Assembly (NCBI GenBank): GCA_963749115.1
Contig: CAVVLP010000001.1
Coordinates: 1 to 64,000, forward strand
Direction of reading: 5' to 3'
Length of the DNA: 64,000 nucleotides
From: SZUA-36 sp963749115
GTDB lineage: Bacteria > Pseudomonadota > Gammaproteobacteria > Xanthomonadales > SZUA-36
Positions 40,806 to 50,010 of this stretch are shown here, piece after piece (within the stretch, counting starts at the first letter, position 1; each line of letters begins with the position of its first letter). The position numbers were made by a program, and so were the translations under genes. The notes beneath the pieces were generated by a model that worked only from the letters and a program-made list of their open reading frames with translations, was not told the origin of the DNA and did no database searches.

Positions 40806-42591
40806 TTAGCGCCGCATGGCAGTTGGTGACATGACGATCAGCCCCACCGCAGCCATGATGATTCGTTGATAATAGCTGGTGCCCCCGGTATTTGCCGTGT
40901 CGATACCCGGATCAAGCGGTTGATCTGCGCCAGCCACATTGGGGATACCTGTCATAAAATCGACAACTGTCTGTGCCTGTGCCAGTGGCAATGAATAGCC
41001 AAGCGCACGTGTCATCCACATATTCACAATATTTTCAGGTGTGCGCTCGGCGACAACAGGAATTTCAGTATTGGTCTGTTCAGCCAGGTTGACTTCAGTG
41101 CTTTCCCGGAGCATTCGGGTGACCGTTCTCCAGGTCTGGATCAATGGCCCGCTACCCTGCCATTGCGACCGGTCATCCGGGAACCCGGTGGGCGCAGCAT
41201 AATAAAAAGGAAAATGGCTGGTATCGTCCAGGCGAGAAACAAGGGTATTACTGGGGCTGTGATCCCGGCGGATCGTAAAGTCCATATCCGCGGCCCGCAA
41301 GGCACCGATAACAATTTCAACCGGGCGCTTGACCTTGAGGCCCCAGGTGGTTTTGAAATCTTCGGATTCCAGAACATGCCTGTAGACTTTTCGCAACTGT
41401 TCCGGGTCATCACGGTTGTCATAAAACACATCTGCCGTGCTGGCAACCAGTGCTTCTGCAGGATCATCCGCGACCAGGCGTTTGCACAGTTTCCAGGCAA
41501 TGTACCTGGCCGTGCCATAGTGTCTTGCCAGGTAAGAGAGAATATCGGTCACATCCGATTCGCCACCACCTGGCCCGGCGATAGTGACATCCATCACCTC
41601 GATGTCGCCATCGGTAAAATTATAGTGCTGGTTCGCTGCGGAACAGAAACTCGCCGGTATCAGGGGCTTCGCTGCGCCCGTCAGCCACACCCCAGCCGGT
41701 AAGGGCCTTGGCGAGTTGGAATACGTCAATTTCTGTATACCCGGCACGTTGCGATTTGCTGTTGGTACCAACGTCACCAGGATCTATTGCGCCATAGTAG
41801 TTTTCAACTGCACCTAGCGTATGCAGTTCCATTAATTCACGTGCATAGTTCTCATTGGGACGCGGCCAGGTGTTGGAGTAGTTGTCCAGGTAATACAGCA
41901 TGCTTGCGGTGCGTGCATTTGCCAGCAACATGTCTTCAAACTTGCCAAACATGTGGGCTCTGAGTTGCCGGTCGTATTCAGGCATCATGGCATAGGCTGG
42001 AAATTCACGACCATAGATATTGAAGTGATTGAACCAGAAATCGTAGAGTTTTTCGCGCAACTGCCACTTGCTGTAGGCGGCTCGTAACAGGGTGAGGCGC
42101 TCCATTTGCCAGACGGGCCTGAGCCGAACCTGGTAGTCATCATCACGACCATACTGCCAAAGCTCGGCGGCGGTTTTATCAATCATGTCATAGGCGAGCC
42201 CGGGATCTTTGAAAAGACTGACGCGACCATTCAATTCCGTGTCAAGTAAATCGTCCGGATAAAGCTGTTCATCCAGCCACAGCCCCAACCTGGCATCGTC
42301 ATCAAATCCAGGCAGGTTATTGAAGTCGCCTACCTCGCCTGGCCGTGGGCCATAACCCGCCTTATTCAGAACCCGTGCGGCAAAGGGCGGAAGCGAAGGT
42401 GCAACGCCTTCCGACTCCGCGTTCTGTGTAACCGGATACAGGGGTCTGAGTCCGGCGAATTTTGCGGGAACCAACCCGGCGGTCTTTTCCCCGGCATGAG
42501 TCAGTGAGGTAGAAAGCAGACCGGCTGCACCAAGAACACTTCCGGTACCCAATAGTTGTCTGCGTGAAAGTTTGCTTCTGGTATTGCTCAC
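40806..42591 (-). CDS. DUF1800 family exported protein (one frameshift)
   Basis: About 594 residues. A Tat-like signal (SRRQLLGTGSVLGAAGLL) is followed by the DUF1800 domain: ARVLNKAGYGPRPGE (about 73-87), FWFNHFNIYG, ENYARELMELHTLG (about 256-269) and LAKALTGWG are signature segments, and ARYIAWKLCKRLV follows the break. The frame changes at about 41638, where deleting one C gives RSEQHYNFTDGD and restores the family sequence. It is paired with DUF1501 downstream. Unlike its neighbours it lacks the IF-x-D-x-FE-type tail, ending ...MSPTAMRR. Confidence 0.87.
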
Positions 42592-42776
42592 AAGATCGTT
42601 CCTCCTTGAACGTTTAACCCCCTATCCGCCACCTGAATCCGCATAAAGTTATTCAGCAGCGCTTGTATTTCAATATTACGAACAATAATATTTGTCATGT
42701 ATAGCATAAATCGAACCGGGATTGCAGCCATACATCTGATTTAATTAAAAACTTAAACAAAGAAGGACCAGAACTT

Positions 42777-43617
42777 ATGCAGGGACGAGGCATTACATGC
42801 GCCATGGTGGCGATGATTCTTTTTTCATTTACGCATGAAAATCTCGGGGCAGATACTGTTGAGCTTTCAGCCGTGCAGGACACCACACTGTATGAAGATG
42901 CAAGCGGACGGCTGGGGAACGGCTCCGGGCAATACTTGTTTGTCGGGCGGACCTGGGATCAAAATGGCATTGACGCACTACTCAGACGTGCACTGATAAA
43001 ATTCGACCTTGGCAGTGTCCTCCCTGGCTCAACAATCAACACGGCAAGCTTCAGCTTCACCATCAACCAGGTACCCCCCGCTGCCACCAGCGCTACCATC
43101 AGCCTGCATACGATGACAGAAGACTGGGGTGAGGGTGCCTCGAACGCGCCGGGTCCCGAGGGCCGTGGTGCGACAGCACAGAGTTAATGACGCCACCTGG
43201 CTGCATCGTTTTTTCGATTACGAGGTTTGGAGCACAGCAGGTGGTGATTTTGCAAGCGTTGCCGTGGCCAGTGAACCGATATCCAGCTCACCTCAAAACG
43301 TGACATTCGCCAGCAATCCGCAATTGGTCGCAGCCGTTCAGGCATGGGTTGATAATCCTGCCTCCAACCATGGTTGGGCCCTGCTTGGCGATGAAGTGTT
43401 TCCCCAGAATGCGCGAAGGATTTTGAGCCGCGAACATGCAGGACCCGGAAATCCGCTTCTGACCGTGGACTTTACACCGGCACCTGTTGATATTCCTGCG
43501 GTTTCCATTCCTGCAATGACCACGACCGGTTTGCTGATATTGGTGCTTTTATTGCTCATCCTGAGCCGTCTTGTTCTGCGCCCGCGCCTGGCACGTGACG
43601 GTATAAAGGATCCTTGA
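42777..43617 (+). CDS. DNRLRE-domain surface protein with IPTL-like tail (one frameshift)
   Basis: About 279 residues. A signal peptide (CAMVAMILFSFTHENLGA) precedes one DNRLRE domain (QDTTLYEDASG..., LIKFDLGSVLPG, DATWLHRFFDYEVW, NHGWALLGDEV). The frame changes near 43175. The C-terminus is SIPAMTTTGLLILVLLLLIL with basic residues after it, i.e. short motif, one transmembrane helix, cationic end, as in IPTL-type sorting signals. It is probably exported and anchored or processed at the envelope. The sorting family assignment is by pattern only. Confidence 0.75.
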
Positions 43618-43742
43618 CCATAGACGCGGTTCTGAAAATAAACAGCATGCCAGGTATTTTGCATTTATATGATATGGGTCACGAACTTTTTGGCTGGAAG
43701 CGTATCATTGGGCTCCAGCAACTAGGCCAGAGGTAGAACAGG

Positions 43743-43949
43743 ATGAAATTCAAACCATGTAACGGTGAATGCACCGAAGAGGGTCTTTATTGTGATGGTT
43801 GCGGTCGCAGCCACCAGGAGATAGACGCGATGCGTCAACCGGTCGAGGAACTGGTCGCACTTTTCAAGAAGATGAACTACGAAAATCTTGATGATTTCGC
43901 CAATGCCATTGCCGGCAGTGTCAAATACAAACTGGGTGCCGGGCATTAA
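43743..43949 (+). CDS. DUF1289-like small cysteine-rich protein
   Basis: A 68-residue protein. KPCNGECTEEGLYCDGCGRS (residues 4-23) resembles the C-x3-C...C-x2-C pattern of DUF1289 proteins (CxxxC...CxGCGRT), probably a metal-binding site, followed by QEIDAM and a helical C-terminal half. The role is unknown. Its last ~30 codons have a degenerate second copy at 44900-44990, revealing a local tandem duplication. Confidence 0.65.
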   Translation: MKFKPCNGECTEEGLYCDGCGRSHQEIDAMRQPVEELVALFKKMNYENLDDFANAIAGSVKYKLGAGH

Positions 43950-44105
43950 GTGTTTCCGCCCCACTCCAGCGCCTCTCCGTCAGAAGGCGAGAACAGAAAC
44001 TAATCGAAAACCCTGCCTGAGCCGTAAATTTAAGTAGGACAGCAGTGTTTCTGCCCTGTTATTTTCAGACAAAGATTTGTGTTGCCCTGGTTCCTCAAAT
44101 CTTGC

Positions 44106-44813
44106 TTATGGTGTTTCAAACCCGTCTTCAAATATAAGACTCGGAGGTTCTGCTCCATTACTGATCAGCACTCCCATAAAATTCTTGGAGTCATCTGTGA
44201 TGGTAGCTGTATTGCGATACCAGTCAGCCTCCAGTAACCAAAACACACCCAGACCCTGCGGCCGTATCGCGAAGGAAACGATTGCGGTAGTAACCAGGCC
44301 GCCCAATTCGTCTACATCGGCTTCACCAGCGACAATGGCTGCATTGTCACTCCCGCAGCCTGCTTCGGCGGCAGGTGTCGGATTAAGCCCGGCGTTATCC
44401 ACCCAGAATTGGTTGAGCAGGTTGAGCTTGACGGAAGGCATTGCATTATTTCCACAAGGACCGTAGGAGATCGTATCAAGGTATCCCGTGCCATATATTT
44501 CGTTGTAAATCTCGTTTGTAATATATGCTGAAGATATTATTACACCACCAGCATCCAGATACGCCAGCCAGGCTCCACCATTGCCGACAACGGTTGAACC
44601 GATGTTTGTTACCAGCAGGGCCTGCGTATCCGCATCTGGAACACAGCCTGGGACCTCGTTGAATGGACCCGTCCCAAGATAAAGGTCCGCCCCCGTTCTT
44701 GCAGATGTTCCACAATACATCAGGTCAGGTCTCAAAGCCTGGGCCATCGATATTGAAGGCAAGTTAAAAATCAGTAAAACCGTGGAAAGCGTAAAAAGGA
44801 TCCTTCCTTTCAT
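44106..44813 (-). CDS. small secreted protein, paralogue A, FEDGFETP tail
   Basis: A ~235-residue secreted protein with an intact frame. A signal peptide ends near SISMAQA. The body (PDLMYCGTSARTGADLYLG..., GNGGAWLAYLDAGGVII, FAIRPQGLGVFWLLEADW) matches no family known to me and is a clear paralogue of the product of 45055-45835. Its C-terminus is SLIFEDGFETP-stop, with no membrane helix. ATG 44813 is chosen because an AGGGG ribosome site precedes it; a longer open frame reaches 44882. It lies downstream of paralogue B on the same strand. Confidence 0.75.
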   Translation of the reverse strand: MKGRILFTLSTVLLIFNLPSISMAQALRPDLMYCGTSARTGADLYLGTGPFNEVPGCVPDADTQALLVTNIGSTVVGNGGAWLAYLDAGGVIISSAYITNEIYNEIYGTGYLDTISYGPCGNNAMPSVKLNLLNQFWVDNAGLNPTPAAEAGCGSDNAAIVAGEADVDELGGLVTTAIVSFAIRPQGLGVFWLLEADWYRNTATITDDSKNFMGVLISNGAEPPSLIFEDGFETP

Positions 44814-44899
44814 TTCATTAACCCCTATCGTTTTTAAGAAAACATAAAAAATTATTATTTGGCAATGGTAAACCTCACTCAAATCCCAGTCAATTCAAA

Positions 44900-44990
44900 A
44901 TGAACTACGAAAGTCTTGAGATGCCGCTCTCGCGGTTGCCGTTGGCGCCAGGTCCGCAATGGTTGCAGGGTATTGCATTGTCTAAAGTTT
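44900..44990 (+). pseudogene. duplicated remnant of the DUF1289-like gene 3' end
   Basis: atgaactacgaaagtcttga (44900-44919) nearly repeats the DUF1289-like gene at 43872-43891. With one frame break the following codons read DAALAVAVG, against DFANAIAG in the intact gene. The spacing between copies (1028 bp) matches the spacing of the two secreted paralogues, so this is the left part of a ~1-kb tandem duplication. Confidence 0.65.
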
Positions 44991-45003
44991 CAACAAAGAC
45001 ACA

Positions 45004-45033
45004 AAAAAAGGGCCGTTGATACGGCCCTTTTTT
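45004..45033. terminator. bidirectional rho-independent terminator
   Basis: Thirteen-base arms 45004-45016 and 45021-45033 with loop tgat; the GC core is gggccgt/acggccc and both flanks are A/T runs, so it can act in both directions. It lies about 20 bp beyond the stop of paralogue B (45055, minus strand). Confidence 0.88.
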
Positions 45034-45054
45034 GTCAGCTTGCGGGAATGCGAT

Positions 45055-45835
45055 TTAAACTTTGATCCGTCGACGACCAAGATAGACAAAAGCGAGAACC
45101 AACAACAACAATCCCAGCGTGGACAGAGTCGGAATCGGCTGAGAGTCGCCAGCGCTGATACTGTAGGCGCCGCCACTGATCAGTGCACCCATAAAATTCC
45201 TGGAGTCATCTGTGAAGGAACTTTCATTATCCTGCCAGTCAGCCTCCAGAAGCCAGAACACGCCTGAACCCTGTGGACGTATTGCGAAGGAAACAAAAGG
45301 GGTTCCAACCAGACCACCAAGTTCGGTTACTTCGGCCTCACCAGTGGCAATCGCTGAAAGGTCAAAACCACAACCTTCCAGGTTGGCGGGTGTTTCAGTC
45401 AGACCGCTATTGAGTTGCCAGAATGGATGGTCAGGATTGAGCTTAATGAGGGCATCGCGTTGTCAGAACAGATCACCAAAATTCGTTCCCTGCCGTATCC
45501 GGTAGCATATATTTCGTTATACACATCATCGGTAATGCTATATTCAGTAATAATCACACCACCGCTGTTCAAATAGGCCAGCCAGGCTGCCCCATTACCG
45601 GCAACGGTAGCCTGAGCGAGTAATCGAGAAGAGCCTGTGTATCGACACCCGGCACACACCCTGAGACCTCGTTAAATGGACCTATACCAAGGTAGAGATT
45701 TGAACCGATTCTGCTATTGCTTCCACAATACAGCAGGTCAGGTTTCAAAACCTGGGCCATGGATATAGAGGGAAGGTTGAAAAGCATTGCGACAGCAAAA
45801 AGTGCGAATAGAAGTCTCTTGTTCATTTTATTCAT
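45055..45835 (-). CDS. small secreted protein, paralogue B, IPTL-CTERM tail (two frameshifts)
   Basis: About 260 residues when two one-base losses (near 45618 and in a C run near 45443) are bridged by comparison with paralogue A. The signal peptide ends SISMAQV; the body parallels A (PDLLYCGSNSRIGSNLYLG, GNGAAWLAYLNSGGVII, RPQGSGVFWLLEADW). The C-terminus differs completely: QPIPTLSTLGLLLLVL, a membrane helix and the basic end GRRRIKV, the IPTL-CTERM sorting signal. So the same body carries a different sorting tail in each copy. Followed by a strong terminator. Confidence 0.72.
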
Positions 45836-45997
45836 CCGTAGTGGTTTAAAGATAAAAAAACAAAGTTGATTTTTATAATTTTTATTTGCGCGAGATTATC
45901 GCTCATAACGCAGGTAAATGCTAGGTTCCATTGAGAGCCAACTTGATTTAATTCCAAGCTTGCGCTTAAATCAGCCCGACCCGCAAAAAGGCAACAC

Positions 45998-47140
45998 ATG
46001 TTTCGCAACAAGCTGCCCGGCAAGGGCACCAACATATTCACGCTGATGTCAAAAATGGCCCATGACAATGGTGCCATCAACCTGGCACAGGGCTTTCCGG
46101 ATTTTGATGGGCCGCTGGTACTGCGTGAACTTGTCGCATATCACATAGCCCGGGGACACAATCAGTACGCACCGCTGGCCGGTGTTCCCCAATTACGCGA
46201 ACAGATTGCAGCCAAGGTACGGGACCTCTATGCCCGTGAGGTCGACCCGGATCGTGAAGTTGTCGTCACGCCCGGTGCCACCGAAGCAATATTCTGCGCA
46301 ATCACGGCGGTGGTGCACCCCGGCGATGAGGTCATCGTGTTTGACCCGGCCTACGATACCTACGAGCCCGGTGTCACGCTCAATGGCGGCATAACAAAGC
46401 ACATCAGTCTTCGCTACCCGGATTTTACTATCGACTGGCAACAGGTCCGGGACACCATCACCGAACGCACCCGCCTGATCATACTCAACACCCCGCACAA
46501 CCCGACCGGTACCATCTGGAGCGAGCGGGATATTCAGCATTTGCGGGAAGCCATCGACGACCGCGATATCCACATCATCTCGGACGAGGTCTACGAGCAC
46601 ATATGTTTTGATGAAAGACAGCACCATAGCCTGCTGTGTTACCCGGATCTTGCAGACAGGTCTTTCGTGATTTCTTCGTTTGGCAAAACCTACCACACCA
46701 CGGGCTGGCGGATAGGTTATTGCATCGCACCGCAACCACTGATGGACGAATTCCTGCGTATACATCAATTCATTAATTTCAGCACCAGCACCCCGATGCA
46801 ATACGCGATAGCGGATTTCCTCCGTGAACACCCGCAACATCATCTTGAACTGGGAAGTTTCTACCAGCAAAAGCGTGACCTGTTCCTGGAATTGATGGCC
46901 ACATCACGATTCAAGCTGGTTCCATCAACAGGAACTTACTTTCAACTTGCCGGATACAATGCGATCAGCGCCGAAGCGGATATGGAATTCGCCGCCCGTC
47001 TGACCCGCGAACACAAGGTGGCGGCCATACCGGTATCCGTTTTCTATAAACAGGTACCGGATCAACATGTCATTCGTTTCTGTTTTGCCAAGCACGATGA
47101 TACATTGCGTGCAGCCTGTAAAAGACTCGTGGAATTGTAA
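45998..47140 (+). CDS. ybdL: methionine/aromatic aminotransferase (YbdL-like)
   Basis: A 380-residue PLP aminotransferase of fold type I, class I/II, closest in pattern to the YbdL/methionine aminotransferase group. Motifs: INLAQGFPDFDGP (about 27-39), NTPHNPTGT (about 166-174), SDEVYEHI (about 199-206), PLP lysine in SSFGKTYHTTGWRIGY (about 228-243) and the substrate-carboxylate arginine in VIRFCFA. It may close methionine salvage by transaminating 2-keto-4-methylthiobutyrate. It stands alone between secreted-protein genes and herA. Confidence 0.88.
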   Translation: MFRNKLPGKGTNIFTLMSKMAHDNGAINLAQGFPDFDGPLVLRELVAYHIARGHNQYAPLAGVPQLREQIAAKVRDLYAREVDPDREVVVTPGATEAIFCAITAVVHPGDEVIVFDPAYDTYEPGVTLNGGITKHISLRYPDFTIDWQQVRDTITERTRLIILNTPHNPTGTIWSERDIQHLREAIDDRDIHIISDEVYEHICFDERQHHSLLCYPDLADRSFVISSFGKTYHTTGWRIGYCIAPQPLMDEFLRIHQFINFSTSTPMQYAIADFLREHPQHHLELGSFYQQKRDLFLELMATSRFKLVPSTGTYFQLAGYNAISAEADMEFAARLTREHKVAAIPVSVFYKQVPDQHVIRFCFAKHDDTLRAACKRLVEL

Positions 47141-47362
47141 TCTGAGTGCCAGACAATCTTTTTCATAATCTTGCGCTTATCTGAATTTCTTAATACAATT
47201 TGCCATTCAATGTCTTTGAGCTTGCGAAATCGCCTGCATATGCGTACTCTTTGTTATTGGAATCCAGGTAACGGTCGCCCATTGCTCTATGGATGGAACA
47301 AACAAGACGTTTACAAAACCCATTAAGAGGTATTGAATGCGTCTTTCAGGAGACTGAACATC

Positions 47363-47422
47363 ATGAAAAGTGAAAGCAGCAACGTACTCGGTATGAAAAG
47401 TGAAAGTAGCAACGTACTCGGT
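47363..47422 (+). repeat. 30-bp tandem duplication at the herA start
   Basis: Units 47363-47392 and 47393-47422 differ at one base (c/t) and each begin with ATG, giving the peptide MKSESSNVLG twice. The first copy has AGGAG ten bases upstream (47348-47352); the second has no ribosome site. Confidence 0.95.
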
Positions 47423-49036
47423 CACCTGATTGAGGTCACCGGCGATTATTTCGTTGCCCGGCTGACATCGGACCTGGAAGGTCTGTTTTCCGACAAGATG
47501 ATCGGCATGGATAAGGTCCGGGTCGGCCAGGTCGGATCCTACCTGATGGTCAGACAGTCCCACACCAAGATACTGAGCATGGTCGAAAGCATGTGGTCAG
47601 AGACCACGGCAGATGGCCGCGAGATCAACAAGATTCGTCTTTCACCACTCGGTGAGTTCGATAGTAATGGCAACTTCGACCGCGGCATCCACCACTACCC
47701 AACGGCTGGTGCGGAGCTGCACATGGTTTCCAGTTGGAACCTGGAGCGGATATTTTCCGATTTCAGCGAAGTGTTCTATAAAGTTGGCAAGCTGAGTTCA
47801 TTTGAATCTATCGATGTCTATCTCGACGCCTCAAATTTTTTCGGTCGGCATGCCGCTATCCTCGGTCAGACCGGTTCCGGTAAATCCTGGACAGTGACCA
47901 GCCTGATCCAGTCAGCTTTGCGCTATATGCCCAATGCACACGTCATCATCATGGATATGCACGGTGAGTACGGCGTCAAGAGAACCGATTCGCTTGTGTC
48001 TTCTCCGTTTCCAAGCAATAAAGTGCGCTGCATGGACGCTCTTGAACTTGAAATACCCTACTGGTTGCTGACCTACTCGGACCTTGCCGACTTAATTATC
48101 AACCCGGAAGATGTTAACGCCTCGCTACAGCTTGCCTTTTTGCGTACTGCGCTGGGCGAGTTGAGGATAGAAGCGAATAAGAGTGAAAGCCTGGGTCACA
48201 TCACGGTCGATTCACCGGTTTATTTTTCGCTGCAAGAGTTGCGGGACAAATTCGAACTGGCCAACCAGGAAACCGAGGATTTTGGGCGCGTCAAGGGTGC
48301 AACCTACGGAAAGTTTAATCAACTCCTGGTGCGCCTGGACAGCATGATGAATGACACCCGTTATGACTTCATGCTCAAACCGGTCATGCGCACATCCACC
48401 GCTACGCTGGTGGATCTGATGCGTGATTTTGTCGGTCTGGGTGAACCAAAGGCTAATGTGACCGTACTGAACCTCAGCGCCATACCCTATGACGTAGCGC
48501 CCATGGTGACGGCCTTGATAGGCCGCCTGGCCTTTGAATTCAATTTCTGGAATCCGAAGTGCCTGGAATTTCCCATCTGGCTGGTATGTGAAGAGGCGCA
48601 GCAATACATTCCGCGCAATGATGACTCACGATACAAGGAAGCACGCCGTACCTTCGAACATATCTCCAAGGCCGGACGCAAATACGGTGTCGGTCTGTGT
48701 ATAGTCAGCCAGCGACCTCACGAGGTTTCAGAAACGGTACTGGCCCAGTGCGGTACATTTTTGTGCTTGCGTATCGCCAACCCCGATGATCAGGAATACC
48801 TGCGCGATATGGTACCGGATTCGGCCCGTGGCACGTTTTCAGCCATCACCTCTTTAAGCCGCGGTGAACTGGTTGCGATGGGCTCGGCAGTTCCAATGCC
48901 GGTGCGTTTTCATATGAATCTGCCAAATCCGCCGCCGAACTCACAGGATGTCAACTTCGCCGAGAAATGGAGTAAGGGTGGCGAAGAGATCGATGTCGCA
49001 CTACTGGTCAGTAACTGGCATAGACAAATCCGCTAA
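47363..49036 (+). CDS. HerA-like DUF87 ATPase
   Basis: About 557 residues. The N-terminal HerA barrel domain (HLIEVTGDYFVARL, about 21-34) precedes a RecA/FtsK-type ATPase with Walker A ILGQTGSGKS (about 169-178), Walker B IWLVCEEAQQYIP (about 403-415), and the C-terminal SQRPHEVSETVLAQC and sensor segments typical of HerA. HerA proteins form hexameric DNA translocases, usually with the nuclease NurA, or with Sir2 or DUF4297 partners in defence. No such partner is next to it here. The start is ATG 47363, where the first ten codons are tandemly duplicated. Confidence 0.85.
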   Translation: MKSESSNVLGMKSESSNVLGHLIEVTGDYFVARLTSDLEGLFSDKMIGMDKVRVGQVGSYLMVRQSHTKILSMVESMWSETTADGREINKIRLSPLGEFDSNGNFDRGIHHYPTAGAELHMVSSWNLERIFSDFSEVFYKVGKLSSFESIDVYLDASNFFGRHAAILGQTGSGKSWTVTSLIQSALRYMPNAHVIIMDMHGEYGVKRTDSLVSSPFPSNKVRCMDALELEIPYWLLTYSDLADLIINPEDVNASLQLAFLRTALGELRIEANKSESLGHITVDSPVYFSLQELRDKFELANQETEDFGRVKGATYGKFNQLLVRLDSMMNDTRYDFMLKPVMRTSTATLVDLMRDFVGLGEPKANVTVLNLSAIPYDVAPMVTALIGRLAFEFNFWNPKCLEFPIWLVCEEAQQYIPRNDDSRYKEARRTFEHISKAGRKYGVGLCIVSQRPHEVSETVLAQCGTFLCLRIANPDDQEYLRDMVPDSARGTFSAITSLSRGELVAMGSAVPMPVRFHMNLPNPPPNSQDVNFAEKWSKGGEEIDVALLVSNWHRQIR

Positions 49037-49060
49037 CTTTAATGGGGCCAGGTTGAATTA

Positions 49061-49816
49061 TTAACTGAGTCCCCCCAATGCAACCGTGATCGCCTGACCA
49101 CTGACACCGCTCGATTCCTCAGAAGCGAGAAAAGCAATCATCTCGGCCACTTCACGCGGAGTGGCGACCCGGCCGGGTGCATAGAGTGCGGCACGCTGTT
49201 GCCAGACCTCTTCGACAGTAATGCCGCTTGCCATTGCTTCGGCACGGGCGGAACGTTCAGCCATTTCCGTACGCACCCATCCCGGCAGCACCGCGTTAGA
49301 TGTCACGTCAAAGGCACCGGCGTCCCGTGCCACTGAACGCATCAGGCCAATCAGACCAAGCTTGGAACAGTTATAAGCCGAGCCTGCATGCTCGGCAACC
49401 TGCGCCGCAGTCGAACTGGTATACACCACGCGTCCGTAACGACGTTTTACCATGCTTTTCACTATCAATCGTGAAAGATGAAACGGGCCGTCCAGGTTGA
49501 TACGCATGGTTTCGTCCCAGGTCGCCGTTTCCTGTTCCCATATCACTCTTTCGTGAGCAGAGCCAATACCGTGATTGCAGACGAAGATTTCAACCGGGCC
49601 CAGCCGTGTTTCAGTTTCAGCGACTGCCCTTTCGCAACCGTCGACCGTACCCAGGTCTGCCACGGTGTATTCAAAACCGGTTTTGAGCAACTCTTTTTCG
49701 CTGCGCGCAACAGCCATAACCGATGCACCCCGGTTTGCCAGCAGTGCGGCGGTTTCACGTCCGATTCCACGACCGGCACCCGTAACCAACGCAACTCTTC
49801 CCTCTACTCCTGCCAT
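49061..49816 (-). CDS. SDR family oxidoreductase
   Basis: A 251-residue classical short-chain dehydrogenase. TGAGRGIGRETA (about residues 12-23) binds the cofactor, NHGIG is the NNAG-like loop, and the catalytic Ser-Tyr-Lys appears in YTSSTAAQ...YNCSK (about 135-158). FabG/3-hydroxyacyl or 3-hydroxybutyrate dehydrogenase-like; the substrate is not decided by sequence. It is convergent with the HerA gene (24 bp between stops) and divergent from korA. Confidence 0.88.
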   Translation of the reverse strand: MAGVEGRVALVTGAGRGIGRETAALLANRGASVMAVARSEKELLKTGFEYTVADLGTVDGCERAVAETETRLGPVEIFVCNHGIGSAHERVIWEQETATWDETMRINLDGPFHLSRLIVKSMVKRRYGRVVYTSSTAAQVAEHAGSAYNCSKLGLIGLMRSVARDAGAFDVTSNAVLPGWVRTEMAERSARAEAMASGITVEEVWQQRAALYAPGRVATPREVAEMIAFLASEESSGVSGQAITVALGGLS

Positions 49817-50010
49817 GAACCTGTCCTCGTCATAAGGACAGGTATTATAATGATTTTCGCCAATGCAAAATTAATTGACAAATATCAAGTTGCTGCAGTA
49901 ATTCATGCCCTACTATGCAACCCGAATCATCCGATATTAGAATGTGCATCTTCACTGAGAAGACGAAGGGTTTTTATTTTCAATTTCTCGGGTACTGGGA
50001 GTAAGTAGAA

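Noticed and set aside
47363..49036. HerA as part of an anti-phage defence pair
   Set aside because: The adjacent genes are an aminotransferase and an SDR; no nuclease, Sir2 or DUF4297 partner is next to it.
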